32,180 bases of DNA, from assembly GCF_030825805.1 (NCBI RefSeq), contig NZ_JAPJPF010000019.1, positions 1 through 32,180 of the forward strand. The letters run 5' to 3'. Positions 23,001 to 31,407 of the stretch are shown here, in pieces (within the stretch, counting starts at the first letter, position 1; each line of letters begins with the position of its first letter). The stretch comes from Streptococcus sp. Its GTDB lineage: Bacteria; Bacillota; Bacilli; Lactobacillales; Streptococcaceae. Made by a program: the position numbers and the translations under genes. The notes under the pieces were generated by a model. The model did not search any database. It was not told where the DNA came from and was given only the letters and a program-made list of their open reading frames with translations.

Positions 23001-25224
23001 AAGTCTCAACATTCATCCATTTCATCTCACCCTGCCGGTCTTAGCTCTCTATTATTGGATCTACACGGGACACTGGCTCGCTTCGATCTTCCTTCTGGCC
23101 TTCTTCATCTTGTTTAGAAGACGCTACGATGGCAAACGATTTCTGTGCCTCATAGGGTTTCTTTCCCTCTTTACCCTTTGTTTTGCTTTCCGGATCGAAC
23201 AGGGAAAACAAGAGTCAAGCGATCATAGGGTCCCAAGGGTCATTCAGCTTTTACCGGATACCATCAAGGTGAATGGAGATGCTTTATCCTTTCGTGCCAA
23301 GTCAGGTAGCCGTACTCTTCAGGTTTTCTACCAGCTTCAGTCAGAGGAAGAACAAGCCTATTTTAAACACCTGGATCAGGGGCTAGAATTACGGATCAAA
23401 GGCGAATTGGAAACACCGACAAAACAGCGTAATTTTATGGGCTTTGATTACCAGGCTTATCTGAAAACACAAGGGATTTATCACCTTTTGAAAATCAGTC
23501 ACATTCTTGAAAAGAGACCTGCTGAGCCTAGAGATTTCATAGGGCTACTGTCTAGTTGGAGGCGAAAGGCCCTTGTATGGGTTCACCAGCATTTTCCCCA
23601 GCCCATGAGTCACTACATGACGGGCTTGCTTTTTGGTTTTTTAGATGTAGAGTTTGAAGAAATGAGCCAGTTGTATTCGAACTTGGGGATTATCCATTTG
23701 TTCGCCTTGTCGGGTATGCAGGTTGCCTTCTTCTTAGATGCCTTTCGGCGCTTCTTTCTCCGCTTGGGATTGGAGCAGGAAAAGGTTGCCTACCTCCTCT
23801 ATCCGTTTTCGTTCCTTTATGCTGGGATGACAGGTTTTTCGGTTTCGGTCGTTCGAAGCCTCTTACAGAAACTCCTGGCCCAGGCTGGGCTCAAGGGAAT
23901 GGAAAATATGGGAGTCACTCTCCTCTTGTTAGTCCTTCTCTTACCGTCCTCCTTATTGACTGCTGGAGGCCTCTTATCCTGCGCCTACGCCTTTATATTG
24001 ACGCTAACCTCTTCCGAAGAGGAGAAGGAGGGAATCCGAAAAGTCATCAAGGAGAGTCTAGTGTTAACACTAGGGGTTCTTCCTTTTCTCATTTTTTTCT
24101 TTGGAGAATACCAACCCTGGTCCCTTCCTCTAACCTTTATTTTTTCTCTCTTATTTGACCTTCTGTTGTTGCCAGGACTGAGTGTCGTCTTTCTCCTTTC
24201 TTTTCTTTATCCCTTGACCTTCTGGAATCCTTTCTTCGTCTGGATGGAAAAAAGTATGGAGTATCTAGCGAGCTTCACTAGTCAATCCTTGGTTTTTGGA
24301 CAGCCAAGCATTTACTATTTTATATTACTATTGTGCTTGCTAGCTTGTCTCTATGAGATTCGAAAGGTTAAGAAATGGCGATACCTATTTTTACTCTTAG
24401 TATGCTCTGTATTTGCTATCGTGAAGCATCCTTTAGAAAATGAGATTACCATCATTGATATTGGTCAAGGTGATAGTATTTTGTTGCGTGATTGGCGAGG
24501 GGAAACCATCTTAATTGATACAGGAGGAAAAGTGGACTTTAGCCAAAAGGAGGAATGGAAGAAGCGAAGGGCTTCTAGCAATGCAGAACGGACCCTGCTC
24601 CCCTATCTCAAGAGCAGGGGGATTGACCAGATTGATCATATGATTCTCACGCATACTGATACAGATCACATGGGAGATTTGGAAGTGCTTGCGACTAAGG
24701 TTAGGATAAAGGAAATCAACATTTCCAAGGGAAGCTTAAAAAAAGACTCTTTTGTCCGTCTGCTCAAACGGTTGAACTTACCGGTAAAAACATTGGAGGC
24801 TGGTGATCAACTGTCGATTTTTGATGGGCGTGCAGAAGTCCTCTATCCGGTAGAAATAGGAGATGGGAGTAATAACGATTCCATTGTTCTTTATGGCCGC
24901 TTTTATGGGTGGTCCTTCCTTTTTACAGGAGATTTAGAAGAAGAAGGGGAAAAGACCTTGTTAGCCCGTTATCCTCAACTGCGCGTGGATGTCCTAAAAG
25001 CAGGCCACCATGGTTCTAAGGGATCTTCTCACCCTGCCTTCTTAGAGAAAATCCAAGCAAAAATTGCCTTGATATCTGCGGGCGAAAAAAATCGTTACCA
25101 GCATCCTCATCAGGAAACCTTGGAGCGCTTCAAAGAGTTACAAATGACTGTTTTTCGTACAGACCAGCAAGGAGCGATTCGTTTTAGAGGGTGGAATCAG
25201 TGGACGATTGAAACCGTTCGATAA
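22984..25224 (+). CDS. comEC: DNA uptake channel ComEC/Rec2
   Basis: Polytopic membrane protein (746 aa) that passes one DNA strand into the cell in transformation. It has N-terminal hydrophobic helices with a DUF4131-type soluble part, a central competence domain with many membrane helices (FALSGMQVAFFL, FSVSVVRSLLQ), and a C-terminal metallo-beta-lactamase-like domain with HTDTDH (557-562) and AGHHGS (H675-H676), thought to degrade the other strand. The ATG lies inside the comEA end behind a weak AAAAGAG site, so translational coupling to comEA is likely. No frameshift is seen, so the transformation machinery looks intact here. Confidence 0.96.
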   Translation: MLQWIRSLNIHPFHLTLPVLALYYWIYTGHWLASIFLLAFFILFRRRYDGKRFLCLIGFLSLFTLCFAFRIEQGKQESSDHRVPRVIQLLPDTIKVNGDALSFRAKSGSRTLQVFYQLQSEEEQAYFKHLDQGLELRIKGELETPTKQRNFMGFDYQAYLKTQGIYHLLKISHILEKRPAEPRDFIGLLSSWRRKALVWVHQHFPQPMSHYMTGLLFGFLDVEFEEMSQLYSNLGIIHLFALSGMQVAFFLDAFRRFFLRLGLEQEKVAYLLYPFSFLYAGMTGFSVSVVRSLLQKLLAQAGLKGMENMGVTLLLLVLLLPSSLLTAGGLLSCAYAFILTLTSSEEEKEGIRKVIKESLVLTLGVLPFLIFFFGEYQPWSLPLTFIFSLLFDLLLLPGLSVVFLLSFLYPLTFWNPFFVWMEKSMEYLASFTSQSLVFGQPSIYYFILLLCLLACLYEIRKVKKWRYLFLLLVCSVFAIVKHPLENEITIIDIGQGDSILLRDWRGETILIDTGGKVDFSQKEEWKKRRASSNAERTLLPYLKSRGIDQIDHMILTHTDTDHMGDLEVLATKVRIKEINISKGSLKKDSFVRLLKRLNLPVKTLEAGDQLSIFDGRAEVLYPVEIGDGSNNDSIVLYGRFYGWSFLFTGDLEEEGEKTLLARYPQLRVDVLKAGHHGSKGSSHPAFLEKIQAKIALISAGEKNRYQHPHQETLERFKELQMTVFRTDQQGAIRFRGWNQWTIETVR

Positions 25225-25231
25225 GAGCTGT

Positions 25232-25260
25232 TTGATTTCTAGCTTGAAAATTGCTATGAT
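25232..25260 (+). promoter_or_regulatory. Promoter of the DUF805 gene
   Basis: TTGATT (25232-25237), 17 bases, TATGAT (25255-25260), with TGC before the -10 (extended -10). It would separate DUF805-holA from competence control. Confidence 0.7.
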
Positions 25261-25286
25261 AAAGTCAAGGAAATGAGGTTACAAGT

Positions 25287-25952
25287 ATGAAATCATTACA
25301 GTTGTTTTGGATGCAATATGCTGATTTTTCAAGAAAATCAGATAGAAAAGAATTTTGGATTAGCCAAGCCTGGCATTTATTATTTACCAGTCCATTTTGG
25401 ATTTACCAATTGGTCTTACTCTTTTCAAATTCGAAATCAGAGGAAGACGTGATTCCCTTGACCGGGATGGACGTTTCAGCTTGGTTCAGCATCTTTTTTC
25501 TCCTGTATCTCTATCTTATTTTTGTTCCCCAGCAAGCAGTAGTCGTTCGGCGATTGAGAGATGCGGGTCTTCATTGGTCGTTGATTTTCCTATTTCTAGG
25601 CCCTATCTTACTCTACCTTTTATCTCCTATTTCCATTTTTCTAGTCTTAGCTCTTGCGGGTTTGCTCTGTTTGGCTTGTCTCTTGGTCCTTCCAAGTGCT
25701 AGACTTGCACAACCGGACCAGAATGCTTCTCCAGTATTTGCTTCGATGAGTCCTGGGGTCTCTTCGCCAAGTATGCCATCCCATTTGATGGATCCCAACA
25801 GTTTTTCAGCTATTCCCCAGATTGTTTCGGCTCCACCAACTCCATTAGAGAAAGCGCCGCTTGAAAAGAAAATGGAATCGGAACAGACCCAGCATCAGTT
25901 TAGAGAGTGGAATGAGGTACCTTCAGAACATGCAGGCTTTACAAACAATTAA
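25287..25952 (+). CDS. DUF805 membrane protein with long Pro/Ser-rich tail
   Basis: Protein of 221 aa with a DUF805 domain in the N-terminal about 140 residues: FSRKSDRKEFW near the start, VVRRLRDAG in the middle, and about four membrane segments. The remaining about 80 residues are a hydrophilic tail rich in Pro, Ser, Ala and Met with no clear domain. DUF805 proteins have no established function. It has its own promoter after comEC and its end overlaps the holA start by 23 bases. ATG follows GAGGTTACAAGT. Confidence 0.85.
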   Translation: MKSLQLFWMQYADFSRKSDRKEFWISQAWHLLFTSPFWIYQLVLLFSNSKSEEDVIPLTGMDVSAWFSIFFLLYLYLIFVPQQAVVVRRLRDAGLHWSLIFLFLGPILLYLLSPISIFLVLALAGLLCLACLLVLPSARLAQPDQNASPVFASMSPGVSSPSMPSHLMDPNSFSAIPQIVSAPPTPLEKAPLEKKMESEQTQHQFREWNEVPSEHAGFTNN

Positions 25953-26967
25953 AAAAATCAGTGCTGAGAACCTTCCTCCAATCCTGGTTCTATCAGGAGA
26001 TGACATCGGTCAGTTTGAGTGGATGAAAGAGCAACTTTTAAAGAAAGTTGGCTACGATTCATCTGATTTGAACTATTCCTATTTTGACATGAAGGAAACA
26101 GCATATTCAGAGGTCGAGCTTGACTTAGTTAGCCTTCCATTTTTTGCGGATAAAAAAATAGTGATTTTGGATCATTTTGTCGATGTGACGACCGCAAAAA
26201 AAAGATACCTGACAGATGATGAATTGCAGTCCTTTGAAGGATACTTATCGGCACCTTTAGAAACGACTCGCTTGATTGTCATTGCGGAAGGAAAACTGGA
26301 TAGCAAGCGAAGAATTGTCAAGCTCTTAAAAAGGGATGCCCAGTTGCTGGAAGCGACTGAATTAAAAGAGCAGGAGTTGCGTGCCCATTTCACGGAAGAG
26401 ATCAAGTCTCTAGGGCTAGCGATTGATTCACAAGCCTTCGACCAACTTTTGATCAAATCTGGCTTTGATTTTAGTGAGATTCAGAAAAACTTGGAGTTTC
26501 TTAAAACCTACAAGGGAGCTTCAAGCATCACTATCACAGATATAGAAGAGGCTATTCCAAAGACACTCCAGGATAATCTGTTTGATCTGATCCAGATGAT
26601 TTTAAAGAAAGAAATAGATTCTGCCCGCAGTTTGGTCAAGGACCTTCGGCTGCAAGGAGAGGATGAAATCAAGCTTTTGGCCATTTTATTGAGTCAGTTC
26701 CGTATTTACACACAGGTCAAGCTGTTGAAGCAAGAGGGACGAACAGAATCCCAAATCGTTTCAGACCTATCAGAGCTGACCGGTCGAAAAGTAAATCCCT
26801 ATCAAGTCAAATTTGCTCTAAGAGATAGTAGAGGAATATCTTTAAGCTATTTGGAGCAGGCGATTTGTCTGTTGATTGATACCGATTTCCAAATGAAATC
26901 GGGAACCTATGAGAAAGATTATCTATTTGATTTGGCTTTGCTAAAGTTGACTAACCCATCTGTGTAA
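25930..26967 (+). CDS. holA: DNA polymerase III delta subunit HolA
   Basis: Clamp-loader wrench subunit (345 aa) that opens the sliding clamp during replication. It shows the delta-subunit AAA+-like fold without a working Walker A: LVLSGDDIGQFEWM at the start, FFADKKIVILDHF, and the conserved C-terminal collar (RSLVKDLRLQGEDEIKLLAILLSQFR). A longer frame starts at 25861, but ATG at 25930 gives the known delta N-terminus (QALQTIKKISAENL). A weak GAGG (25914-25917) precedes it. It overlaps the DUF805 gene by 23 bases, so it likely depends on that transcript. Confidence 0.93.
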   Translation: MQALQTIKKISAENLPPILVLSGDDIGQFEWMKEQLLKKVGYDSSDLNYSYFDMKETAYSEVELDLVSLPFFADKKIVILDHFVDVTTAKKRYLTDDELQSFEGYLSAPLETTRLIVIAEGKLDSKRRIVKLLKRDAQLLEATELKEQELRAHFTEEIKSLGLAIDSQAFDQLLIKSGFDFSEIQKNLEFLKTYKGASSITITDIEEAIPKTLQDNLFDLIQMILKKEIDSARSLVKDLRLQGEDEIKLLAILLSQFRIYTQVKLLKQEGRTESQIVSDLSELTGRKVNPYQVKFALRDSRGISLSYLEQAICLLIDTDFQMKSGTYEKDYLFDLALLKLTNPSV

Positions 26968-26985
26968 GCAGAATAGTTGAATAAA

Positions 26986-27014
26986 TTGGATGATTGCGTT
27001 ATCATTTTTATATA
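26986..27014 (+). promoter_or_regulatory. Promoter of sodA
   Basis: TTGGAT (26986-26991), 17 bases, TATATA (27009-27014). No other strong signal lies between holA and sodA. Confidence 0.55.
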
Positions 27015-27038
27015 CATAAAGAAATAGAGGTATTTTCC

Positions 27039-27644
27039 ATGGCAATTATTTTACCAGATCTTCCGTACGCATACGATGCATTGGAACCATACATTGATGC
27101 TGAAACAATGCACTTGCACCATGATAAACACCATCAAACTTACGTAAACAATGCGAATGCAGCTCTTGAAAAACACCCTGAAATTGGTGAAGACCTTGAA
27201 GCTTTGTTGGCAGATGTAGAATCGATCCCAGCTGATATCCGCCAAGCGCTTATCAACAACGGTGGTGGACACTTGAACCACGCTCTTTTCTGGGAATTGA
27301 TGACTCCTGAAAAGACAGCTCCTTCAGCAGAACTTGCAGCAGCAATCGATGAAGCCTTCGGTTCATTCGAAGAATTCCAAGCAGCTTTCACTGCAGCAGC
27401 AACTACTCGTTTCGGTTCTGGATGGGCATGGTTGGTTGTGAACAAAGAAGGGAAGCTTGAAGTAACTTCAACTGCAAACCAAGACACACCAATCTCAGAA
27501 GGGAAGAAACCAATCTTGGGCTTGGATGTCTGGGAACATGCTTACTACGTGAAATACCGCAACGTTCGTCCTGACTACATCAAAGCTTTCTTCTCAGTGA
27601 TCAACTGGAACAAAGTAGACGAGCTTTACGCAGCAGCTAAATAA
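27039..27644 (+). CDS. sodA: Superoxide dismutase (Mn/Fe type) SodA
   Basis: Cytoplasmic superoxide dismutase (201 aa) that converts superoxide into hydrogen peroxide and oxygen. The four metal ligands are in place: H27, H81, D163 and H167 (DVWEHAYY). Streptococcal SodA is usually manganese-loaded; the residues alone do not exclude iron. A longer frame runs from 26994, but ATG at 27039 gives the conserved start [13 protein letters not shown] and has AGAGG upstream. Single gene with its own promoter and terminator. Confidence 0.97.
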   Translation: MAIILPDLPYAYDALEPYIDAETMHLHHDKHHQTYVNNANAALEKHPEIGEDLEALLADVESIPADIRQALINNGGGHLNHALFWELMTPEKTAPSAELAAAIDEAFGSFEEFQAAFTAAATTRFGSGWAWLVVNKEGKLEVTSTANQDTPISEGKKPILGLDVWEHAYYVKYRNVRPDYIKAFFSVINWNKVDELYAAAK

Positions 27645-27657
27645 GCTTTCATAATAA

Positions 27658-27710
27658 AAAAGTTTGAATCAAGAGGTCTCTTAAAGGAGCTTCTCGATTC
27701 AGGCTTTTTA
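27658..27710 (+). terminator. Terminator after sodA
   Basis: Imperfect stem with GAATC (27666-27670) / GATTC (27696-27700) and inner pairing, followed by T5. Confidence 0.7.
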
Positions 27711-27768
27711 TTTTTCAAATTGGCCAACATAGTCTCAAATGAATACCCCATTTTGGGAGGGATATTTC

Positions 27769-27796
27769 TTGCGTTTATACCTGAAAATGATACACT
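27769..27796 (+). promoter_or_regulatory. Promoter of the DUF853 gene
   Basis: TTGCGT (27769-27774), 16 bases, TACACT (27791-27796), with TG before the -10 box. A hairpin with GGCTTC/GAAGCC (about 27827-27847) lies in the leader. Confidence 0.6.
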
Positions 27797-27897
27797 AGAA
27801 GAGTATGTGAAAGTGAGGAGAAAGGCTTCCTACATAAGAAAGAAGCCGTGGCACTTTTTCTGAAAAAAACTGTACCTCAACAAAAGGGAGAATGAAA

Positions 27898-29370
27898 ATG
27901 ACAAGTATTACGATTACAAAAGGAGCAGTGGATACGCCACTTTATCTAAAAATGCTCAACCGCCACGGGTTAATTGCAGGGGCTACTGGTACAGGGAAAA
28001 CCGTGACCCTAAAAGTCATAACTGAAAAATTAAGTCAGCAAGGGATTCCGGTGTTTCTAGCAGATATCAAGGGAGATCTATCAGGTCTTGCTAAAGCAGG
28101 ACAATGGACGCCAAAGATGGAAGAGCGCTATAAACTACTTGGTATTGCAGATCCTTTTGAACCTCAAGCTTTTCCAGTTCGCTTATGGGATGTCTTTGGT
28201 CAAGCAGGTCATCCGGTCCGTGCAACGATTGAAGGAATGGGCTCTCTCTTGCTAGCGCGCTTGTTGGACCTCAACGAAACGCAAACAGGGATTTTGGCCA
28301 TCGTCTTTAAATTGGCCAAAGAAAAAAATTGGCCTTTGATTGATTTGAAGGATTTGCAGAGTCTTTTGAAGGAAGTCTATGACCATGCCTCAGATTATTC
28401 CGCTCAATACGGCAATATCAGTAAACAATCAGTAGGAGCTATTCAACGAAGCTTGTTAGTGCTAGAGCAAGAGGGGGCAGATCAATTCTTCGGAGAGCCT
28501 GCCTTGGATCTTCAAGATTTTATGCAATTGGACAGCAGTGGACGAGGCTACATCAACATTCTATCAGCGACTCGTCTTTTCAACTCCCCTAAGCTTTATT
28601 CAACCTTCCTGATCTGGATGTTGTCTCGTTTGTTCGAAACCTTACCAGAAGTTGGAGATCTAGAAAAACCAAAATTTGTCTTCTTCTTTGATGAAGCCCA
28701 CCTCTTGTTTAATGATGCGAGCAAGCTCTTCCTGGAAAAGGTTGAGCAAGTCGTTCGCCTTATCCGGTCAAAAGGAGTAGGGATCTACTTTATTACACAG
28801 AATCCTCAAGATCTCCCTGAATCTGTATTGGCTCAGCTTGGGAATCGTGTCCAACATGCCTTGCGTGCCTATACGCCAAAAGAAATGAAGGCCATCAAGG
28901 TTGCTGCTCAAAGCTTCCGACCAAACCCAGAATTTGATACGGAAACTGTCTTGACGGAGTTGGGAACAGGGGAAGCTCTCGTTTCCTTCCTAAATGAAAA
29001 GGGGCAACCAAGTGTGGTGGAACGCTCCTATATTTTGTCTCCACAATCGAGTTTTGATTTGTTAAACGAGAGTGAACAGTTGGCCTTGATGACCAGCTCT
29101 CCTTTCCATCAAAAATATGCTGTTCGAGTAGACAATGAATCAGCTTATGAAAAATTGACTGAAAAATCTGCTAGAGAAGAGAAGGAAAAGGAGCGGGAAG
29201 AGGAAGATAAAGCAAGAGTTGCAGAAGAGAAGGCCAGTCAAAAACGGAGTCCGGGCCGTCTGCGGAAATCTAGTTTAGAAAAGGCCAAAGATTCCTTTAT
29301 CAGTTCCTTGTTCCGTACCATTGCGCGTGAAGTGGCAAAACTGATCATGGGATCCTTTAAGCGGAAATAA
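27898..29370 (+). CDS. HerA-like ATPase of the DUF853 (YjgR) family
   Basis: ATPase of 490 aa, about the usual length for this family. It has Walker A GATGTGKT near the start (about residues 28-35 of this start), Walker B FFFDEAHLLF in the middle, and an arginine-rich ITQNPQDLP stretch of the HerA/FtsK type. Members belong to the HerA-FtsK superfamily but their role is not settled. The C-terminus has a highly charged, probably coiled-coil tail (EKEREEEDKARVAEEKA) and ends basic. ATGs exist at 27892 and 27898; AAGGGAG ends at 27890, giving normal spacing only for 27898. Single gene with own promoter. Confidence 0.87.
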   Translation: MTSITITKGAVDTPLYLKMLNRHGLIAGATGTGKTVTLKVITEKLSQQGIPVFLADIKGDLSGLAKAGQWTPKMEERYKLLGIADPFEPQAFPVRLWDVFGQAGHPVRATIEGMGSLLLARLLDLNETQTGILAIVFKLAKEKNWPLIDLKDLQSLLKEVYDHASDYSAQYGNISKQSVGAIQRSLLVLEQEGADQFFGEPALDLQDFMQLDSSGRGYINILSATRLFNSPKLYSTFLIWMLSRLFETLPEVGDLEKPKFVFFFDEAHLLFNDASKLFLEKVEQVVRLIRSKGVGIYFITQNPQDLPESVLAQLGNRVQHALRAYTPKEMKAIKVAAQSFRPNPEFDTETVLTELGTGEALVSFLNEKGQPSVVERSYILSPQSSFDLLNESEQLALMTSSPFHQKYAVRVDNESAYEKLTEKSAREEKEKEREEEDKARVAEEKASQKRSPGRLRKSSLEKAKDSFISSLFRTIAREVAKLIMGSFKRK

Positions 29371-29474
29371 GACAGTCAAAAGGGGATGGACTATTAGGAA
29401 AATGAAGAAGGATTGATCTGGAAATCGCTAAAAAATTTCTTCTAGAAGAAATCGTTTTCTGATCCGGAAACACC

Positions 29475-29503
29475 TTGTTATTTTAAAGAGAATCTTTTAT
29501 AAT
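29475..29503 (+). promoter_or_regulatory. Near-leaderless promoter of the serine hydrolase gene
   Basis: TTGTTA (29475-29480), exactly 17 bases, TATAAT (29498-29503). Start expected near 29510, only about 3 bases before the ATG (29513), so there is no room for a ribosome-binding site. Confidence 0.8.
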
Positions 29504-29512
29504 TAACTTCAT

Positions 29513-30565
29513 ATGAAAAAAATATTTAATGTTCGATCGATCATGATTGTGTTGGGAATTTTACTATGTATAGGAGGAGTTGGAGCGTTAACTTACCTCC
29601 ATCTTCATCAGGCTCCGGCCTCACCACTTGCTCAAGAGGGAACGACGGCTCAACCAGTTGAGTCCAAGGAAGAGAAGCAGCCCCTTCAACCTCCTCGTGT
29701 CAAAACTCCTGAAGAAAAACAAGCTGTCATAGATCAAGATCGTGAAACCATGGAGAATTTGGGTCTTGTCTATGATTATGCCAATAAAGGCTTAGTTGAA
29801 GTTGTACAAGACTACATGGCTGAATATGGTATTGATCCTTCCCAAATTACCTTTACCTACAAAAATCCTGCGACAGGCCAACAATTTTCGATGAATGAGT
29901 TGCAGCCGATGACAGCTGGAAGTACCTATAAACTGCCCCTCAATATGTTAGTCGTGGATGAAGTCGATGCAGGGAAATTAAATTTAACGGAAGAATTTGA
30001 TATTACCAATACTTACTACGAGTACCTTGGAGAGCACGATAATTATGTAGCTGCCTTCGGTGGCGCTATGACGATCCCAGATATGCAGCGGTATTCTCTT
30101 GTCTATTCAGAAAATACGCCGGCATATGCCTTGGCCGACCGCTTTGGTGGTATGGACAATGTTTACGGAAAGTATGAAAAGTATGGAAAATCCCGAGCAG
30201 AAATAAAAACTATTAGTCCTGAAAACAAAACGACATCTGATTACTATATTCAAGTCTTAGACTATCTTTGGAATCATAAAGAAAAATATGCGACCTTGCT
30301 AGAATTGATCGGAGAGTCCTTCCCGAATGAATACTACAAACGGTATTTACCAGATTTAGTCATTCAGCAAAAACCTGGTTATGTAGCGGAAGCCCTCAAT
30401 GTCGAAGCCATCGTTTACGAACAAACACCCTACCTCATCTCGATTTTTACAGCTGGTCTAGGGGGAACTACTCCAGAAAGTACGGAGATCAGTGGCTATG
30501 GTCTTCATTTACTTGGCCAACTCTGCTATGTGATCAATGAATGGCACCGTGTAAATGTCAATTAA
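29513..30565 (+). CDS. Membrane-anchored class A beta-lactamase-like serine hydrolase
   Basis: Exported protein (350 aa) with an N-terminal signal-anchor (MKKIF, hydrophobic to about 28), a Pro/Gln-rich linker to about 65, and a beta-lactamase/PBP-like domain from about 90. The active-site SxxK is S137-TYK140, the second motif is S199-E-N201, and the third is K287-P-G in place of KTG. Such streptococcal proteins are probably cell-wall-acting or penicillin-binding-related serine hydrolases; beta-lactamase activity is not implied. The ATG lacks any Shine-Dalgarno sequence and follows TATAAT by only nine bases. It ends at a strong terminator. Confidence 0.86.
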   Translation: MKKIFNVRSIMIVLGILLCIGGVGALTYLHLHQAPASPLAQEGTTAQPVESKEEKQPLQPPRVKTPEEKQAVIDQDRETMENLGLVYDYANKGLVEVVQDYMAEYGIDPSQITFTYKNPATGQQFSMNELQPMTAGSTYKLPLNMLVVDEVDAGKLNLTEEFDITNTYYEYLGEHDNYVAAFGGAMTIPDMQRYSLVYSENTPAYALADRFGGMDNVYGKYEKYGKSRAEIKTISPENKTTSDYYIQVLDYLWNHKEKYATLLELIGESFPNEYYKRYLPDLVIQQKPGYVAEALNVEAIVYEQTPYLISIFTAGLGGTTPESTEISGYGLHLLGQLCYVINEWHRVNVN

Positions 30566-30576
30566 CGATTTAGAAG

Positions 30577-30607
30577 CTTTCCCAAAACAGTTTTGGGAAG
30601 GTTTTTT
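30577..30607 (+). terminator. Terminator after the serine hydrolase gene
   Basis: CTTTCCCAAAAC / GTTTTGGGAAGG followed by T6. It shows that the frame that opens at 30555 is not the true start of the next gene. Confidence 0.88.
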
Positions 30608-30650
30608 CTATGGAAAATATTGTTTCATGGTTAAATCTTGGGGACATTCT

Positions 30651-30679
30651 TTGAGGTCAGTGAATAAATATGATATAAT
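30651..30679 (+). promoter_or_regulatory. Promoter of flpS
   Basis: TTGAGG (30651-30656), 17 bases, TATAAT (30674-30679). Confidence 0.8.
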
Positions 30680-30707
30680 AACTAAAGAACCTAAAGAAAG
30701 AATAGAA

Positions 30708-31394
30708 ATGATTACAAAAGAAGATTATCAGTTGATTCGATCCCATCCAGCTTTCTCTGAAATTCCAGTTGAAAAATTCGATAAATTAGCTGTAGAAATC
30801 CATTATAGAGAAATTCCAAAGGGACAGATCCTATTTTTTGCTGGTGATAAGCGCGATCGGATTTTTTTAGTGGTAGAAGGCTATGTCCGTATTGAGGAGT
30901 TTGATTCTTCAGACACCTTCTCGTATATGGATTACATTAAAGAAGGAGCTGTCTTCCCATACGGTGGTATGTTTACAGATTCAACTTATCACTATACAGC
31001 CACTTCCATGACAACCGTAAAATACTTCAGTATTCCTGTTCAGCTTTATGAGGAAATTGTCCAGTCCAGTATGGAACAAGTTCTCTTCATTACGAGAAAA
31101 CTTTCAAAAATTCTGGAGTTCCAGGAGTTGCGGCTTCGTAATGTGGTCGCAGCCAGTGCCAGTGATCGTGTGATTCAATCCCTAGCTCTACTTTGTAAGG
31201 ATTATCAAAAGTTTGGTCCAACCATTCCTTTTCCAATGAGCATGAAAGAGTTGGCTAGATTAGCTGCGACGACGAGGGAAACCGTCAATCAAGTGTTAAA
31301 GAAGCTCCTAGAAGAGGAGAGAATCGAGTACAAGCATAAGAAATTAACTTTTCTCGATCTTCCATTCTTTTTAGATAGTTTTGAAGAAGCCTAG
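30708..31394 (+). CDS. flpS: Crp/Fnr-family regulator, FlpS/ArcR-like
   Basis: Regulator (228 aa) just upstream of arcA. In oral streptococci and S. suis such Flp/FlpS proteins activate the arginine deiminase genes. N-terminal half is a cyclic-nucleotide-binding-like beta roll (GQILFFAGDKRDRIFLVVEGYVR) and the C-terminal winged helix is at about 178-215 (MSMKELARLAATTRETVNQV). It has one cysteine, so the Fe-S ligands of Fnr are absent; it may sense another signal. The longer frame from 30555 runs through the previous terminator. ATG at 30708 gives a normal length and lies after the flpS promoter, though its Shine-Dalgarno is weak (AAAGAAAG). Ends at its own terminator. Confidence 0.86.
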   Translation: MITKEDYQLIRSHPAFSEIPVEKFDKLAVEIHYREIPKGQILFFAGDKRDRIFLVVEGYVRIEEFDSSDTFSYMDYIKEGAVFPYGGMFTDSTYHYTATSMTTVKYFSIPVQLYEEIVQSSMEQVLFITRKLSKILEFQELRLRNVVAASASDRVIQSLALLCKDYQKFGPTIPFPMSMKELARLAATTRETVNQVLKKLLEEERIEYKHKKLTFLDLPFFLDSFEEA

Positions 31395-31407
31395 TAGGGC
31401 TTCTTTT
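31385..31407 (+). terminator. Terminator overlapping the flpS stop codon
   Basis: AGAAGCC (31385-31391) / GGCTTCT (31398-31404) followed by T3-4. The TAG stop is in the loop. Confidence 0.75.

Noticed and set aside
30555..30707. Longer N-terminus for the Crp/Fnr regulator
   Set aside because: The extension runs through a strong terminator and the flpS promoter; the family starts near the ATG at 30708.
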